A stretch of DNA of 64,000 nt from positions 170,194-234,193 of the forward strand of contig WHVA01000134.1 of NCBI GenBank assembly GCA_015179125.1, given 5' to 3'. The notes below the pieces were generated by a model. It saw only the letters and a program-made list of their open reading frames with translations, was not told the origin of the DNA and did not search any database. This document shows positions 50,455 to 60,640 of this stretch, piece by piece; within the stretch, counting starts at the first letter, position 1; each line of letters starts with the position of its first letter. The DNA is from Gautieria morchelliformis. Taxonomy: Eukaryota; Basidiomycota; Agaricomycetes; Gomphales; Gomphaceae. A program made the translations under genes and the position numbers.

Positions 50455-51011
50455 TGTAAGGACACGGCCTTTGGCCGGTTACTTACCGGTATAACCTTTC
50501 TTCCGAGACGAGCCTTGTGATACTCGTGCCCGAGTACTGGTGATTCTAATCCTGTGCACAAGCCCGAGCCCGAGCCCGAGCTAGAGCTCATATCCAATCT
50601 TGACCCCATGCCCGAATCCCCTTAGTTACTGATTCCGCTCCACCACACATCATTCGTATATTACCTCACCCTGACCTCGCCCTGCCCTTCCCCCACATTT
50701 GCTCGCCCCTGACTCGTACCATCGCTCGTATATAAACCCCCCTTGTATGCATTCCTACTCCTCAGTCTGAAAATCAACTATCATATACTTTGATCCCTAG
50801 TTAGTTTCTAAGCCTCGCCTCTTAAGCCAAACCTCGCCTCTTATTCATTTTCCTCCGAAGTTGGGACCCGTGCGTAGGGTCGGTGCAGCACATAAGCTGA
50901 AGCCTAGTCCCTCTCCGACTTCCCTATCAGAACCTCGCCCCGTAACCTCGGACCGTACCTCGGGTTTCGCCCCCGAGCTCGGTCAACCTTATGAAGGACC
51001 TTATCGTAACA
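50455..51011 (+). repeat. 3' LTR of the non-autonomous gypsy element
   Basis: About 557 bp, similar throughout to 49191-49740 with scattered C/T and A/G differences. Followed by CTAAC. Confidence 0.9.
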
Positions 51012-51085
51012 CTAACTAAGAAAGTGACCATATAATGAGTGAAAAGAAACGGGGGAGCCGAAGCTTGGGTTCAAGGAACCGATGG

Positions 51086-51520
51086 TCAAGGCTTGGCAGG
51101 GTAGGCCGAGTGGAAGTCAGTCACGATCTCGGATGCATGGCCAAGCTCGGTCGCGAGGACCCATGATGTCTCCTCGTCATTACCTTCATAACCAGCCCAA
51201 CGGACAAGGTGCAGGAGGTTACAAGGTCTGCAGCGTCGGTCGATCTTGGAATCAAGGATCTCGGAAATCTCGTACTCTGTCTCGTCGTCGATCTCGACTG
51301 GAGGCGGCGGAGACTGAACCCGGTTCGGGATGGTGTTCGGGGTCGCGGGTTCGAGCATTGAGACATGGAACACCGGGTGGACTGCCCGAAGGCTATCCGG
51401 AAGCCATAGGATGTAAGCTCGGGATCCGGGATGGCCAATGATCTTGAAGGGGCCGAGGTACTTTTCAGCCAGCTTCTTTGAGGGCCGGGTTGTCCAGAAG
51501 AATTGCGCTTTTACAAACAC
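51086..51520 (-). pseudogene. Integrase C-terminus and chromodomain of the chromovirus
   Basis: In phase with 51650-53050 but separated by two stops. It contains KKLAEKYLGPFKIIGHPGS, then HPVFHVSMLEP (the GPY/F-like integrase tail). A chromodomain follows: EYEISEILDSKIDR, LHLVRWAGYEGNDEETSW, then FHSAYPAKP and stop. Chromodomains steer insertion to methylated chromatin. Confidence 0.88.
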
Positions 51521-51649
51521 TAAGGATCCGATCGCGAACTCGGGGGTGGGAGCACGACACGCGTCAGCCGAGCCCTGGTACCGAGATTGAGTGGATTTGA
51601 TTTGCTATTTGAAGGCAGCATGAAGCTGGTCAAGGTCGACTGCAAAGTC

Positions 51650-53050
51650 TCAGGCCCGAGAGGAAGCAAGGCCCCTTTCAGGGTGAACTGGTAAGTTCGG
51701 GTTGTAGCCTTTGTTGGCAAAGAACGGCGAAATGCCGGTGGTGGCATTGGGAGCATTATTGTACGCAAACTCCACAAGCAGGAGCAACTCGGACCAATTG
51801 TCTTGTTGGTAGTTGAAATATACACGGAGATATTGTTCAAGAGTTTGAGTTACATGTTCGGTTTGACCATCGCCTTTGGGGTGATGAACGGAGGTAAAAT
51901 GCAAGTTCATGTCGAGAGCTTTGCTGAGGGAATGGAAGAAGTGGGATACGAATTCAGAACCTCGGTCCGATGTCACATGACTTGGGACACCGTGCTTTGA
52001 GAACACATGCAAGACAAACAGGCGGGCTGGGTCAGCAGAAGTGATCGTGTCATAGGTCAGAATGAAGATGCTCTGCTTGGTTAAGCGGCAGACTACCACG
52101 AGGATCGCAGTGAATCCCAAGGATGCCAGCAACTGCTCGATGAAATCCATAGAGATGGAATTCCATGGTTGCTCGGGTATCGGGAGCTGCTTGAGGGTGC
52201 CATAGGGCCAGTGACGCTGTGACTTGGAACGGGAGCAAGTGGTGCAGGAATTGCAGAAGTCGATGATGAAAGACCGAATTGTGGGCCAGGTATATTCCCG
52301 GCAGATTAGAGCAAGGGCCTTGTTTTGGCTGAAATGTCCCGAGAGTATGTGGCCATGGTGATACTGGAGTACTCGGAGCCGGAGATCGTGAGCATTGGGA
52401 ATGTATATGGGGCCGTCATGGCGTAGAAAGCCATCATCGGTTTGCATCCATCTCGGGTCAGAACTATCACCGAGATGCCGGCAGCCAATGGGGTCAGATG
52501 CCAGGTTGGATAAGATGTCGGCATGAAGCTTCTCGGAGTCCATCATAGTGCTCGCTTGGAAGATTGGTGCGAGCAGATAAGTTGCCCGGAGTGACTCCGA
52601 TAATTGTTGATTTGTGAAAATCGGTCGGAAGTTTTGCGGGTTGACTGAGCCGTAGTCATTACCTCCCTCTTTAAGGTAGACATCCCATCGTCTAGTTAAA
52701 GCGTCGGGTTTTGTACCGAGCTGTCCGGGACGGAACCGAATAATGAGGTTAAATTGCAAGAGGAACTCGGACCAGCGGGCTTGTCGTCCAGTTAGCAACT
52801 TAGTGGTGGAAAAATACTCCAAGTTTTTGTGATCGGTGACAACGTCGATAGGGGAGCCGGAGCCCTCCAAGTAATGTCTCCAACGTTGAAATGCTTCGAA
52901 GATTGCCAGTAGCTCCTTATCGTGGACATTGTAATTGAGTTCGGCACCGGAAAAAGTCTGAGAGTGGAAGGCAACGGGATGTAGTTCGCCTGCGTCATCA
53001 AACAGAGACATAATTGCACCGAGCGCATATGCGTCGGTTTCCACGACCAT
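51650..53050 (-). pseudogene. Chromovirus RNase H and integrase
   Basis: 466 codons in phase with the RT frame before it; a TGA at 53054-53056 separates them. It starts MVVETDAYALGAIMSLFD (RNase H), with DHKNLEYFSTTKLL. Integrase follows with HHGHILSGH and CNSCTTC (HHCC), SMDFIEQL, TSDRGSEFVSHFF and GDGQTEHVTQTLEQYLR (DDE). The stop at 51650 follows ASSRA and is TGA where CGA is likely. Catalytic residues are present. Confidence 0.9.
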
Positions 53051-53053
53051 AGG

Positions 53054-54397
53054 TCAGTCAGGAACCCAGTGTGACAGGATCAGAGCTGAAGTGAAAGCCT
53101 CCTTGAGGTAATTGAAGGACTTTCGGCACTCTTCGGTAAATGCCCATGGGGTGCCCTTATGGGTAAGCCGAGTGAGGGGAGCAGTGATGTTGGAATAATT
53201 GAAGATAAAACAGCGGTAAAAATTGGCGAAGCCGAGGAAGGACTGTATGTCTTTTACCTTCCAAGGTTTGGGCCAATCGTGGATTGTTTGGACTTTGTCT
53301 TCTGACATGGTAAATCCATCGGTAGAGAGCATATACCCGAGGAATTCCACGGAGTCACGGTGCCATTCGCATTTATCGGGTTTGGCGTAGAGGCCGTGTT
53401 TCCGAAGATGCCGCAATACTTCACGGACATGTTCCCTATGTTTGACCGGGTCATCGGAGTAGATGAGTATGTCGTCAAGGTACACGATGACACATACATC
53501 AAGCATATCTCCGAAGACGTCATTCATGAAACATTGAAAGACCGCCGGACCATTGGTAAGGCTGAACAGTATGACCAGCCATTCGAAGGATCCGTACCAG
53601 GTCCGGAAAGCTGTTTTCCACTCGTCGCCTTCGGCAACTAGGACGAGATGGAATGCATGCCGAAGGTTGATTTTCGTATAGATCTGAGCCTTTCGGGGTG
53701 CATCCAACAAGTCGGTAATCAACGGAAGTGGATAGCGATCTTTCTTCGTAATCTTGTTGAGTGCTCGGAAATCGACATAAAGCCGAAGTTCACTGCTCTT
53801 CTTTTTGTCAAAGAGGATGGGGGCTCCGTGCGAAGACCGAGTGGGCCGAATGTAACCCATATTCAGATGCTCATCTATGAACACCCGGAGTGTGGCAAGC
53901 TCCAAGGTAGAGAGTGAATATAACAGAGGTTGAGGGGGCGTAGCACCGTCCTCCAGAGCGATCTTGAGATTGTAGTGTCCGTGTGGAGCCAAGGTATCAG
54001 CTTTGGACTTGCTGAACACATCCGCGAAGTCATGATACTCCGGCGGGATGTCCTTGAGATCCACAGGTTTGCATTTTGCAGAAGCCAAGCGGGCTGAAGC
54101 CTCGTTCTCGGGCATCGCCAGATTTAGCTGGAAGCACTGGGAGCCCTCTAACTTGCAGGCACGGTAAAATGCCACAGTGTTAAGGAGAGTAACCCGAGGA
54201 GCCTCCAGACTCGGGGGTGGCTCGGCCGTTGTGGCACAAGCCGAAGCCGGCGGGGGGTCCACAGGACTGCCCGGAAGGGAAGTTCGGAAAGTAATACTGC
54301 CCAATACCCAGTAAATCAACAGATTGTAGGGGGTTGTAGCCGGTGAGCCAGTTGTGTCCGAGAACTGCCAAAACAGACGAATCAAGAGGGGTGACAT
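53054..54397 (-). pseudogene. Chromovirus reverse transcriptase
   Basis: 447 codons. The N-terminal part links to protease. RT motifs are LRLYVDFRALNKITKKDRYP, YTKINLRHAFHLV, TAFRTWYGSFEW, and YLDDILIYSDD as the active site. LGFANFYRCFI and TAPLTRLTHKGTPW follow. The usual DLRxAY reads NLRHAF, so the first catalytic Asp of motif A seems to be Asn; this should be checked. A frameshift near 54330 joins it to the protease frame. Confidence 0.88.
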
Positions 54398-54590
54398 AAA
54401 AGTCTACGGAATGGGTGTGACCATCGGGGAAACGGATAGGTAGCTCTACAGCTTCAGTAATTACTGAATTTGTACCGCCATTGAATAAACGGAGCGGGAT
54501 TGGATCTACCAAACGTGTTCGGAGAGTGTATTTAGGGACAAAGGCAGATTCTATGAAACAATGGGTAGAGCCAGAATCTACTAATGTTTA
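54180..54590 (-). pseudogene. Chromovirus protease region
   Basis: Begins with the retropepsin site LVDSGSTHCFIESAFVPKY (about 54530-54585). It continues RLFNGGTNSVITEAVELPI, then VTPLDSSVLAVLGHNWL, the second conserved protease segment. The frame leaves register near 54330, just after GYNPL, through a small insertion. A stop precedes the DSG site. Confidence 0.75.
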
Positions 54591-54599
54591 AAAAAGAGA

Positions 54600-55430
54600 C
54601 GAGGATAAACTAATTACAAGAGAGTTTGGAGAAAAGAGAGCAGAAGCGTTTATTCTTACCTCCCCTACTGCGCAAGTTGAGTCAACGCGACCCTCAGTTT
54701 GCACGGAGGTCGGAGGGTTGCTGATTATTTTTTTACGCCCGAAGCCGAAGATTTGGCCTTGTGGTCGGACGTCTTCCCTGTTATGAATTGAGTAGCGTCG
54801 GCTCTGGATGTAGTACCATGTGGCCCCATTATCACACGCGTGTACACATAGCCGGCTACCCCTAACCCCGAGCTATGATCCGAGTCGTGCCCCTGACTGG
54901 AATTTGATTGCACCGTATCTTCATAGCGCCACTACCAGTTAAATAGCTAGTAGTGTATGTAGAAAACTTTAGGCAGTAAAACTCCAATTCTTCAGTGATT
55001 GTTCGGGCCCACTGAGGCCACTGATTTCTTTGACTCGAGGGTGTTATGAGTCGGTGTGTCTGTTGTTGTCACTGTGCGCGGTGTTAGCGCAAACAACCGT
55101 AGTTGTTCTCCCATCTCTATCCTATCCACGTCTCTCTATGACCTTACGACTCCCCCACACGTACACAATCCCGTCGCACAAGCCTTTCCACAATTCTTCA
55201 GTGATTGTTCGGGCCCACTGAGGCCACTGATTTCTTTGACTCGAGGGTGTTATGAGTCGGTGTGTCTGTTGTTGTCACTGCGCGCGGTGTTAGCGCAAAC
55301 AACCGTAGTTGATCTCCCATCTCTATCCTATCCACGTCTCTCTACGACCTTACGACTCCCCCACACGTACGCAATCCCGTCGCGCAAGCCTTTCCACATT
55401 CCCGTCAGAAGCCATTGCCGCCCGAGCTGA
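54600..55430. repeat. Gag-protease spacer with a 206-bp tandem duplication
   Basis: 54985-55190 and 55191-55397 are near-identical direct repeats starting CAATTCTTCAGTGATTGTTC and ending AAGCCTTTCCACA. They differ at a handful of bases. The duplicated block does not look like gypsy coding sequence and probably entered the element later. Nothing recognisable lies at 54600-54980. Confidence 0.8.
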
Positions 55431-56724
55431 CGTGGCTTTCGGGCATTCCTTCGCATGGTGGCCACTCTGCGCGCAAACTAGGCAGAGATTGTTATACATG
55501 TGACACAGGCGTTCTTCGGGCATGAGTTTGCCATCCTTGCCGAGCTTGTTAGCGTAGTCGGGTTTTTTCTGACCCTCGGACGCATTATTCCCTTTGTGCT
55601 TGTCCTTGCTTTTGCCATGGTTGCTATTACCGGCATTGGCATTGGAGTTGCCGGAACTTTGACCTTGACAGCGGTCATTGTTCTGGGGGGCTCGGTTTTG
55701 GTTGGACTTGTCCTTGGCCTTGGGTTTGGGTGCGGATTGAGTCTCGCCAGAGGCTTCACCATGGCCCCAATACCTTTGGTCAATTTTCTGGACCAGATCT
55801 CAGAGGTTGTCATGGGATCAGGGTTTGTCAAAATGCACCATTTCATCTTTGATTCGCTTTGGCAAAGCAAGGTAAGCTCGGCGATGTAAAGCCGAATCGT
55901 TGTGCTGGAGCATGGATGCAAGCAAGTCTGTAGAAGTCGACAAAAAACCGAGTCGCCTTGTGACTGTCCTTCATGACGAGGTTTTCGATTTCTACCTCGG
56001 CATTGGCAGCCTGGTCATAGGGGCCAAAGTTCAGGTAAAGCTCTTCCATGAAAATGCCATTGTCTGAGGCCCAGAGGGGCTCGTTAATGGGGTCGTCAGT
56101 GAGGAAGGGCTCGAAATAATCAAGAGCCGTCCCTTTGAGGAAAGACAGGACATAGTTCACTTTTGCAGAACCATCTCGGAAAGCTTGGGGTTTGGCACGG
56201 AAATTCAACGTGCACTGGAGAAGGAAACCTCGGAGTTTTTTCGGGTCCAAACCGTTGAATTGGTCGGGCTCCCGAATTTTCACCTTTGAATTGGTGCGGT
56301 CTCCTCCACCGAGTCCATTGTCGGTGAGCTTTTCCAAAGCCGCGAGCATATGGCGCCCACCCTGTTCCTCGCCATCTGCCTCTGCATTCGGGTTGGGGTT
56401 CGGTCTCGGGGCCTCTGCATTGGGATCGGAATTGTGCTTGGAACCGGAGTTGTTATTGCCACCATGACCACCGTCTCCGGGGTCGTTAGGGTTGGGGGAC
56501 TCACCACGGGGGTCCTCGGGAACCTCGCTGATATGTCCATGACCGACACCTATAACTCGGTGTCGAGACAAGTTCAAAGATGGAGGGGGGTTGTTGTAGT
56601 GGTGACGGAATGGGGGGTTTTCGGGGTGGTGTGAAGCACTTCGTACACGGCGGGCCTCTATGGCCGGGGTGATGCGGCTACTGAGGGCACGGGTGTAAGA
56701 TCTAGTGATAGGCATATCGAACAA
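55430..56724 (-). pseudogene. Chromovirus Gag
   Basis: The main frame (55843-56724) starts MFDMPITRSYTRALSSRITP. It has a Pro/Asn-rich linker and the gag core KIREPDQFNGLDPKKLRGFL, FLKGTALDYFEP and VEIENLVMKDSHKATRFFV. The frame shifts near 55870. The tail is rich in Lys/Asn/Gly and ends in a zinc knuckle CLVCAQSGHHAKEC near 55440-55480. Gag would form particles and bind RNA. Confidence 0.82.
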
Positions 56725-56736
56725 CTGTGTGTGGAG

Positions 56737-56747
56737 AGTTCTGATAT
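56737..56747 (-). promoter_or_regulatory. Self-complementary primer-binding site of the chromovirus
   Basis: On the minus strand ATATCAGAACT lies two bases (GT) after the LTR. It is the exact reverse complement of AGTTCTGATAT in the LTR (56969-56979), which starts 34 nt after the TATATAAA box (57006-57013). Confidence 0.75.
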
Positions 56748-56749
56748 AC

Positions 56750-57222
56750 TGTTAAGAACGTGAGTTGTACTTAAGGCTCAACATGAGGGCCGAGTCGAGG
56801 TTAGCCGAAGTTCGGGAACAGAGGGCTTCGCTTCAACTTCATAGGTTGCGACCACTACAGTGTTCCGCCCTAATTTCAGGAAACAGATTCGGGAACGGAT
56901 TCAGCTGGAAGCCGAGATTCGGAATGAGGTCAGACAGAGAAGCGGAAAGATACGAGGAATCTAAGTCGATATCAGAACTGAGGAATTAGCATACATGACG
57001 GGGGGTTTATATACTAATTGCAAGGAACAGAAAGAGGGCATCAATGCCCATATTGAGCAGGAAGCAGGGTCGACGGATGATCATCAGAAATGGAACAGGA
57101 CAATCTAGGAAAGGGGATCAGGGTGAATGATGAACCGATAAGGAATCCGAGTTAAGCCGAAGGTTGCCAAGCGAGATCTGAGGCCGAGGCCTCGGGTCCA
57201 GACTCGGGAACGGGTCTTAACA
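56750..57222 (-). repeat. 5' LTR of the chromovirus
   Basis: 473 bp with TGTTAAGA...TCTTAACA ends. Minus-strand TATATAAA at 57006-57013 and predicted RNA start near 56979. The right flank is AT-rich sequence. Confidence 0.8.
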
Positions 57223-57272
57223 ATTACACTTTATGACTCATAGATTACCTCACCAAGTTGTAAAATGTTATA

Positions 57273-57342
57273 GACCAAATAGCTTAGTTGGTAAAGCACC
57301 CTATATACTCACGGGGTCCCAGGTTTGAACCCTGGTCTGGTT
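57273..57342 (+). tRNA. tRNA-like sequence, degenerate anticodon arm
   Basis: Acceptor GACCAAA (57273-57279) pairs with TCTGGTT (57336-57342) at six of seven positions, counting one G-T. The D arm is GCTT/AAGC (57282-57285, 57294-57297) with loop AGTTGGTA. The T arm is CCAGG/CCTGG with loop TTTGAAC. Pol III A box (TAGCTTAGTTGG) and B box (GGTTTGAACCC) are good. The anticodon stem keeps only three pairs, so the isotype is unclear. Probably a pseudo-tRNA or tRNA-derived sequence. Confidence 0.55.
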
Positions 57343-57354
57343 AATTGAATTTTC

Positions 57355-58031
57355 ATTATCAGGGTCTGTACTACTTTCAAGTATATGTGTAAACATATAT
57401 TCGACAATGTCACAGACCTCTAATGAATCTTCTGTGATTTTTATACCAAATGGTCTATATAAAATCATAGGGGTTCGACCTTGTATTTCTATATTTGTTG
57501 TTTTGTACACTTTCATTCTTCCATCTTGTAGTAGGAGTATACCATAAATAATGATTTTCTCTTCTGGTTGAGAGTAATACATTGTAGAATATAATGCAAA
57601 CATCATACCCCCCATTAGACTATTATATATACAACCTTTACTACATTTATCATATGCTACAACAAAAGGATACTTTGTTTACCAGTCGATATTACCCTTG
57701 CAATCCTTATACAATGGGAATCAGGACTTAACACCCATTGTGAAACCATAAAATCTGAGATGCTCTTTATTATTAATCTATATAGATCATCAGAACTATA
57801 GGGCTGTGGAAGTATAATGAGCTCTCCACTAGAAAAATCTGACCATTTTTCCAAGAAAACATGTTTGTCATGACAGACAAAGGTTTCTGTTTTTATCTTC
57901 AAACCTCCCGTTTTAATGACAGACCTGTGTCCAATTGCCTTGATACCATCTGATTCAAAGGTTAGGATAATACCAAAAAATGCAGATATCTTATGGACAA
58001 TCCATTTTATAGCAAGCATCATCTCCTTCAT
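57355..58031 (-). pseudogene. Unknown protein gene in the AT-rich island, one frameshift
   Basis: Two frames, 57657-58031 (from ATG, 124 codons) and 57301-57615, belong to one gene. In the third frame the sequence between them is open (reads PFVVAYDKCSKGCIYNSL), so a single shift near 57675 joins them. Total about 230 residues. It contains FFGIILTFESDGIKAIG, ELIILPQPYSSDDLYRLII and IIIYGILLLQDGRMKVYK. I see no signal peptide or known motif. The last codons of the second frame overlap the tRNA-like sequence, so the true end is probably near 57350. Family unknown. Confidence 0.45.
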
Positions 58032-58316
58032 CTATATGAATTGACAACTTTGTAAAATCAGTTTTTATTTAGCATGTTGTATGTCATCAAACCAGTAGAA
58101 TTCTCCAACTGTAGATAATAATCATATGATTCCATAACTAATACAGGGTAGGAGCTGTAGTGATTATATGAATCCTGTCAAAACAAAAAGTGAATACACA
58201 CTGAGTGTAATATAATATACAAGCTGGATCAACAATGTCATATATCCCTACAGTAGGAGATAAGGTGACATTTATACATCCAACCCTGATATGGAGCTGG
58301 AATCATACCACAGGTT

Positions 58317-58705
58317 TTTGGTGAAACTTGCTGCTGTGTGCAAACACTTTGCTTACTATGCCACCCAAGAAGTATTTCGCAACCTGGAATTCACCTGTCA
58401 GGGGGGTTATCAATGGAATTGATAGCACCAGAGCCTTGCTACACAAATGTTAGGAAAAAACTTCAACTCCTCGAAACATCACCGACTTGGCGCAGTGTAC
58501 ATCATGGGCTCCTGGAATATTGAGAAGCACATTGACGATGCTCAGGAAAGATGTCTCAAACTCCCCTGGAACGATTCCGCTTCTAGTGCGACTCGACACC
58601 TTGACAATGCTCACAGTGTCAGGTGCAAACATCTCCCATGCCCTGCTGCAAACGGTCAACTCCAAGCACTGGAAAAGTTGGTATTTCCATGTGCATAATG
58701 GATGA
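58317..58705 (+). pseudogene. F-box / leucine-rich protein fragment
   Basis: Pieces in different frames read LVKLAAVCKHFAYYATQEVF then RNLEFTC, an F-box-like end. LQLLETSPTW follows, then RLDTLTMLTVSGANISHAL, which resembles fungal F-box/LRR proteins. In-frame stops and frame changes show decay. Low-complexity host sequence follows. Confidence 0.4.
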
Positions 58706-59600
58706 TCTGAACATTGCCAATGGCGGACCATAGGGTTTTTTATGGTGGGGCATGGGGGGATTGTGGGGCGGAGGGAGGTGGGAGGCCGGAGGGGGTGTTA
58801 TTATGCAGTGTTGAGAAGGAAGGTGGAAGGGTGGGAACATCTGGACAGGGTGAGTGTGGAGAGCCATACATATACCAGCAGGACCACAAATGGCAGCGCG
58901 TCGATCGATATACCACATGCAGAGCGAGGCGGCACCATCTCCGTGCCTTCTACGCCCTCCCGCACCCCCTCCATCCGCTCAGACACCTCCTCCTCATTGA
59001 CACGAAGAGTCTCCCCACCCGCCGGTGCTGGGGCGGACTTATAAGCCCCTCCACCCCGCGCACAACGACCGAGCTGCACACCATGCTCCGCAAACTGCGC
59101 CCCAGCCCCATCCACACCCAGCGCTGCGTCATCCCCCATGCTTTGGCCATGCCCCTGCCTGATCCCACCAGCATGCACGGCGGGGACCATGACAATCCTG
59201 GGCATACACACGCAGCACCACGGGGAGGTGATAGCGGGTGGGTGGAGGATGTAGGGGAGGGGGGGGGGGTGCGGACTGTGGGCGCTGGGAAGACGATCCA
59301 GAACCTGTAGAATGTTCCGGGGAGGGAGCACGCAGGTGCAGGTGCAGGTGCTACTGGAGGGAGACAGCGCAAGGGAGGAGGCCACAGGGGCGGCGGATGC
59401 AAGCCATGTATATTCTTCCTTGGCGGCTGCTCCGTATTCAACCCCGAGTCGGTAACACCCGACTTCAGTAGTCCCCGACTCTCTCCGAAGGAGAGGGAGG
59501 GCTGGTTGAACACGAATGTCCATGACTTCACTGACGGGGATTCACTTTCTAATTGTCTTGGCAGACACATCCTATTGAATTTCAACCCATGGGGCTTTAC
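58706..59600 (-). other. GC-rich region with long unassigned ORFs
   Basis: A minus-strand open frame of 240 codons (58801-59523) starts MDIRVQPALPLL and ends in a hydrophobic segment (ALPFVVLLVYVWLSTLTL). An overlapping 211-codon frame and a plus-strand 198-codon frame also exist. GC bias makes chance frames likely, and none has a domain I know. The CTCTCCGAA motif near 59480 recurs inverted near 59630. Confidence 0.25.
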
Positions 59601-60640
59601 TTATCTTAAGGGGAGGCCCATTCCAGATTCTCTCCGAAGAATAGGGGACTTCTTATATCTCGATTAAAAGTGTGACTAAGAGCATTTTCATATACACCCT
59701 TGTATCATATAGATTCAGGTGTTGCTTGTGAGTCACGCATTCGGTAGTCCTCTTTTGTTATCTGATGGTTTCGTCATGTTTCTTCACATACCCTCTTCTA
59801 TGGAAAACCAATTAATCTGTTAGATTATCTTTAATGGTTTTGTAGGTCCCCAAAAGTCCTCGCTCCCGTTCAATTCTTAAGTAGATAGACTAGTGCCAGA
59901 TACTCATTCCCATTGGCCAGAATGTACTGATTGTCAGTATCTCCCATGTCTGGAACAGCTTGGGCAATGCCGAGTGCAGTGTACATCATTGGCGCTGCTG
60001 ATGGGGATTCTGAATTTATATTTACCAGGGGAAAGACAACCAAGGTTGAAGTTAATAGTTCTGAGAGGATCACGACTGATTTTGCGAGAACGACTCGACT
60101 AAGGCTCGGTGCTGTACCATATGTTGGGCTGCCAGAACCGTCAACGGTACGGCCGTATTACAGGTTTACGGAACATACGGGTAATGAATGTGAAAGGTAG
60201 GATTACAGACCTAGTACTTTGAGTATAAAAGCCAGTCCGGGGACTCCCGAGTGGAATTCCCTTCCCTTTTCCTACCACCCACTTCCCACCCCACATCCTC
60301 TCCGCCCTATGAATAAGTTTTGCATCTCTCCGAATACGTCTCGTGCGTCGTGCAAGGCACTTCTACACTCTTCTCCACCCAGGACCAAGCACCTCCTGCC
60401 ACTGTGAGTACCATCTGTTCCACCACTTACGCCAGTTTTACCATGCTTACCATAATCCAATCTACACATGAAAAAGACTCTTCTGAAGATCTAAGATAAT
60501 CCCCAGTTACACTCCTATCCCTATCACCTTCATCGGACACGATGTTCGTCCACGGCACCCACCACCACCACCTCATCTGAACCCTGTCTTACAAGAAACT
60601 AAGTCCATATCGGATGGCCTGACTCATGGCAAAGCATGCA
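59601..60640. other. No supported gene; TATA-led small ORF
   Basis: GAGTATAAAAGCC at 60219-60231 is followed 60-80 bp later by CT-rich sequence and an ATG (60309). The frame is short (MNKFCISPNTSRAS...). It may be a promoter with a spliced gene that I cannot resolve. The minus-strand ORF at 59870-60073 has no known motif. Confidence 0.2.

Larger units (their letters stand above)
49191..51011 (+). mobile_element. Non-autonomous Ty3/gypsy element with self-priming site
   Basis: Direct LTRs of 550 bp (49191-49740) and 557 bp (50455-51011), each TGTAAGGAC...ATCGTAACA, flank a 714-bp interior. The target duplication CTAAC lies at 49186-49190 and 51012-51016. The interior encodes only the start of a gypsy Gag; no pol. 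It ends in a purine tract (AAGGCGGGGA) before the second LTR. The primer-binding site matches the element's own predicted RNA start. It needs proteins from another gypsy element. Confidence 0.88.
51086..57222 (-). mobile_element. Ty3/gypsy chromovirus with 5' LTR; 3' LTR not found
   Basis: Minus strand: a 473-bp 5' LTR (56750-57222, TGTTAAGA...TCTTAACA), self-complementary primer site, gag with zinc knuckle, protease, RT, RNase H, integrase and a C-terminal chromodomain. This order marks a chromovirus of the Tf1/sushi-related fungal group. A tandem 206-bp duplication (54985-55397) sits between gag and protease. Lesions are few: TGA at 53054, TGA at 51650, TAG near 51605 and one frameshift in protease near 54330. 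The 3' end runs into sequence hit by the non-autonomous gypsy element. No 3' LTR is visible. Confidence 0.88.
57223..58310. other. AT-rich island, right part
   Basis: Composition is like 46597-47690 and unlike the neighbours. It contains a tRNA-like sequence, an unknown minus-strand gene and a divergent AT-rich intergenic stretch (58032-58237). Confidence 0.6.

Noticed and set aside
46600-58310. Mitochondrial DNA insertion (NUMT) as source of the AT-rich islands
   Set aside because: No mitochondrial gene, rRNA or intron-maturase motif is visible, and the D5_N pattern is not mitochondrial. A linear mitochondrial plasmid cannot be fully excluded.
58801-59523. 240-codon minus-strand ORF proposed as a membrane protein
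   Set aside because: GC-rich sequence gives overlapping long frames on both strands; no motif or paralogue supports one of them.
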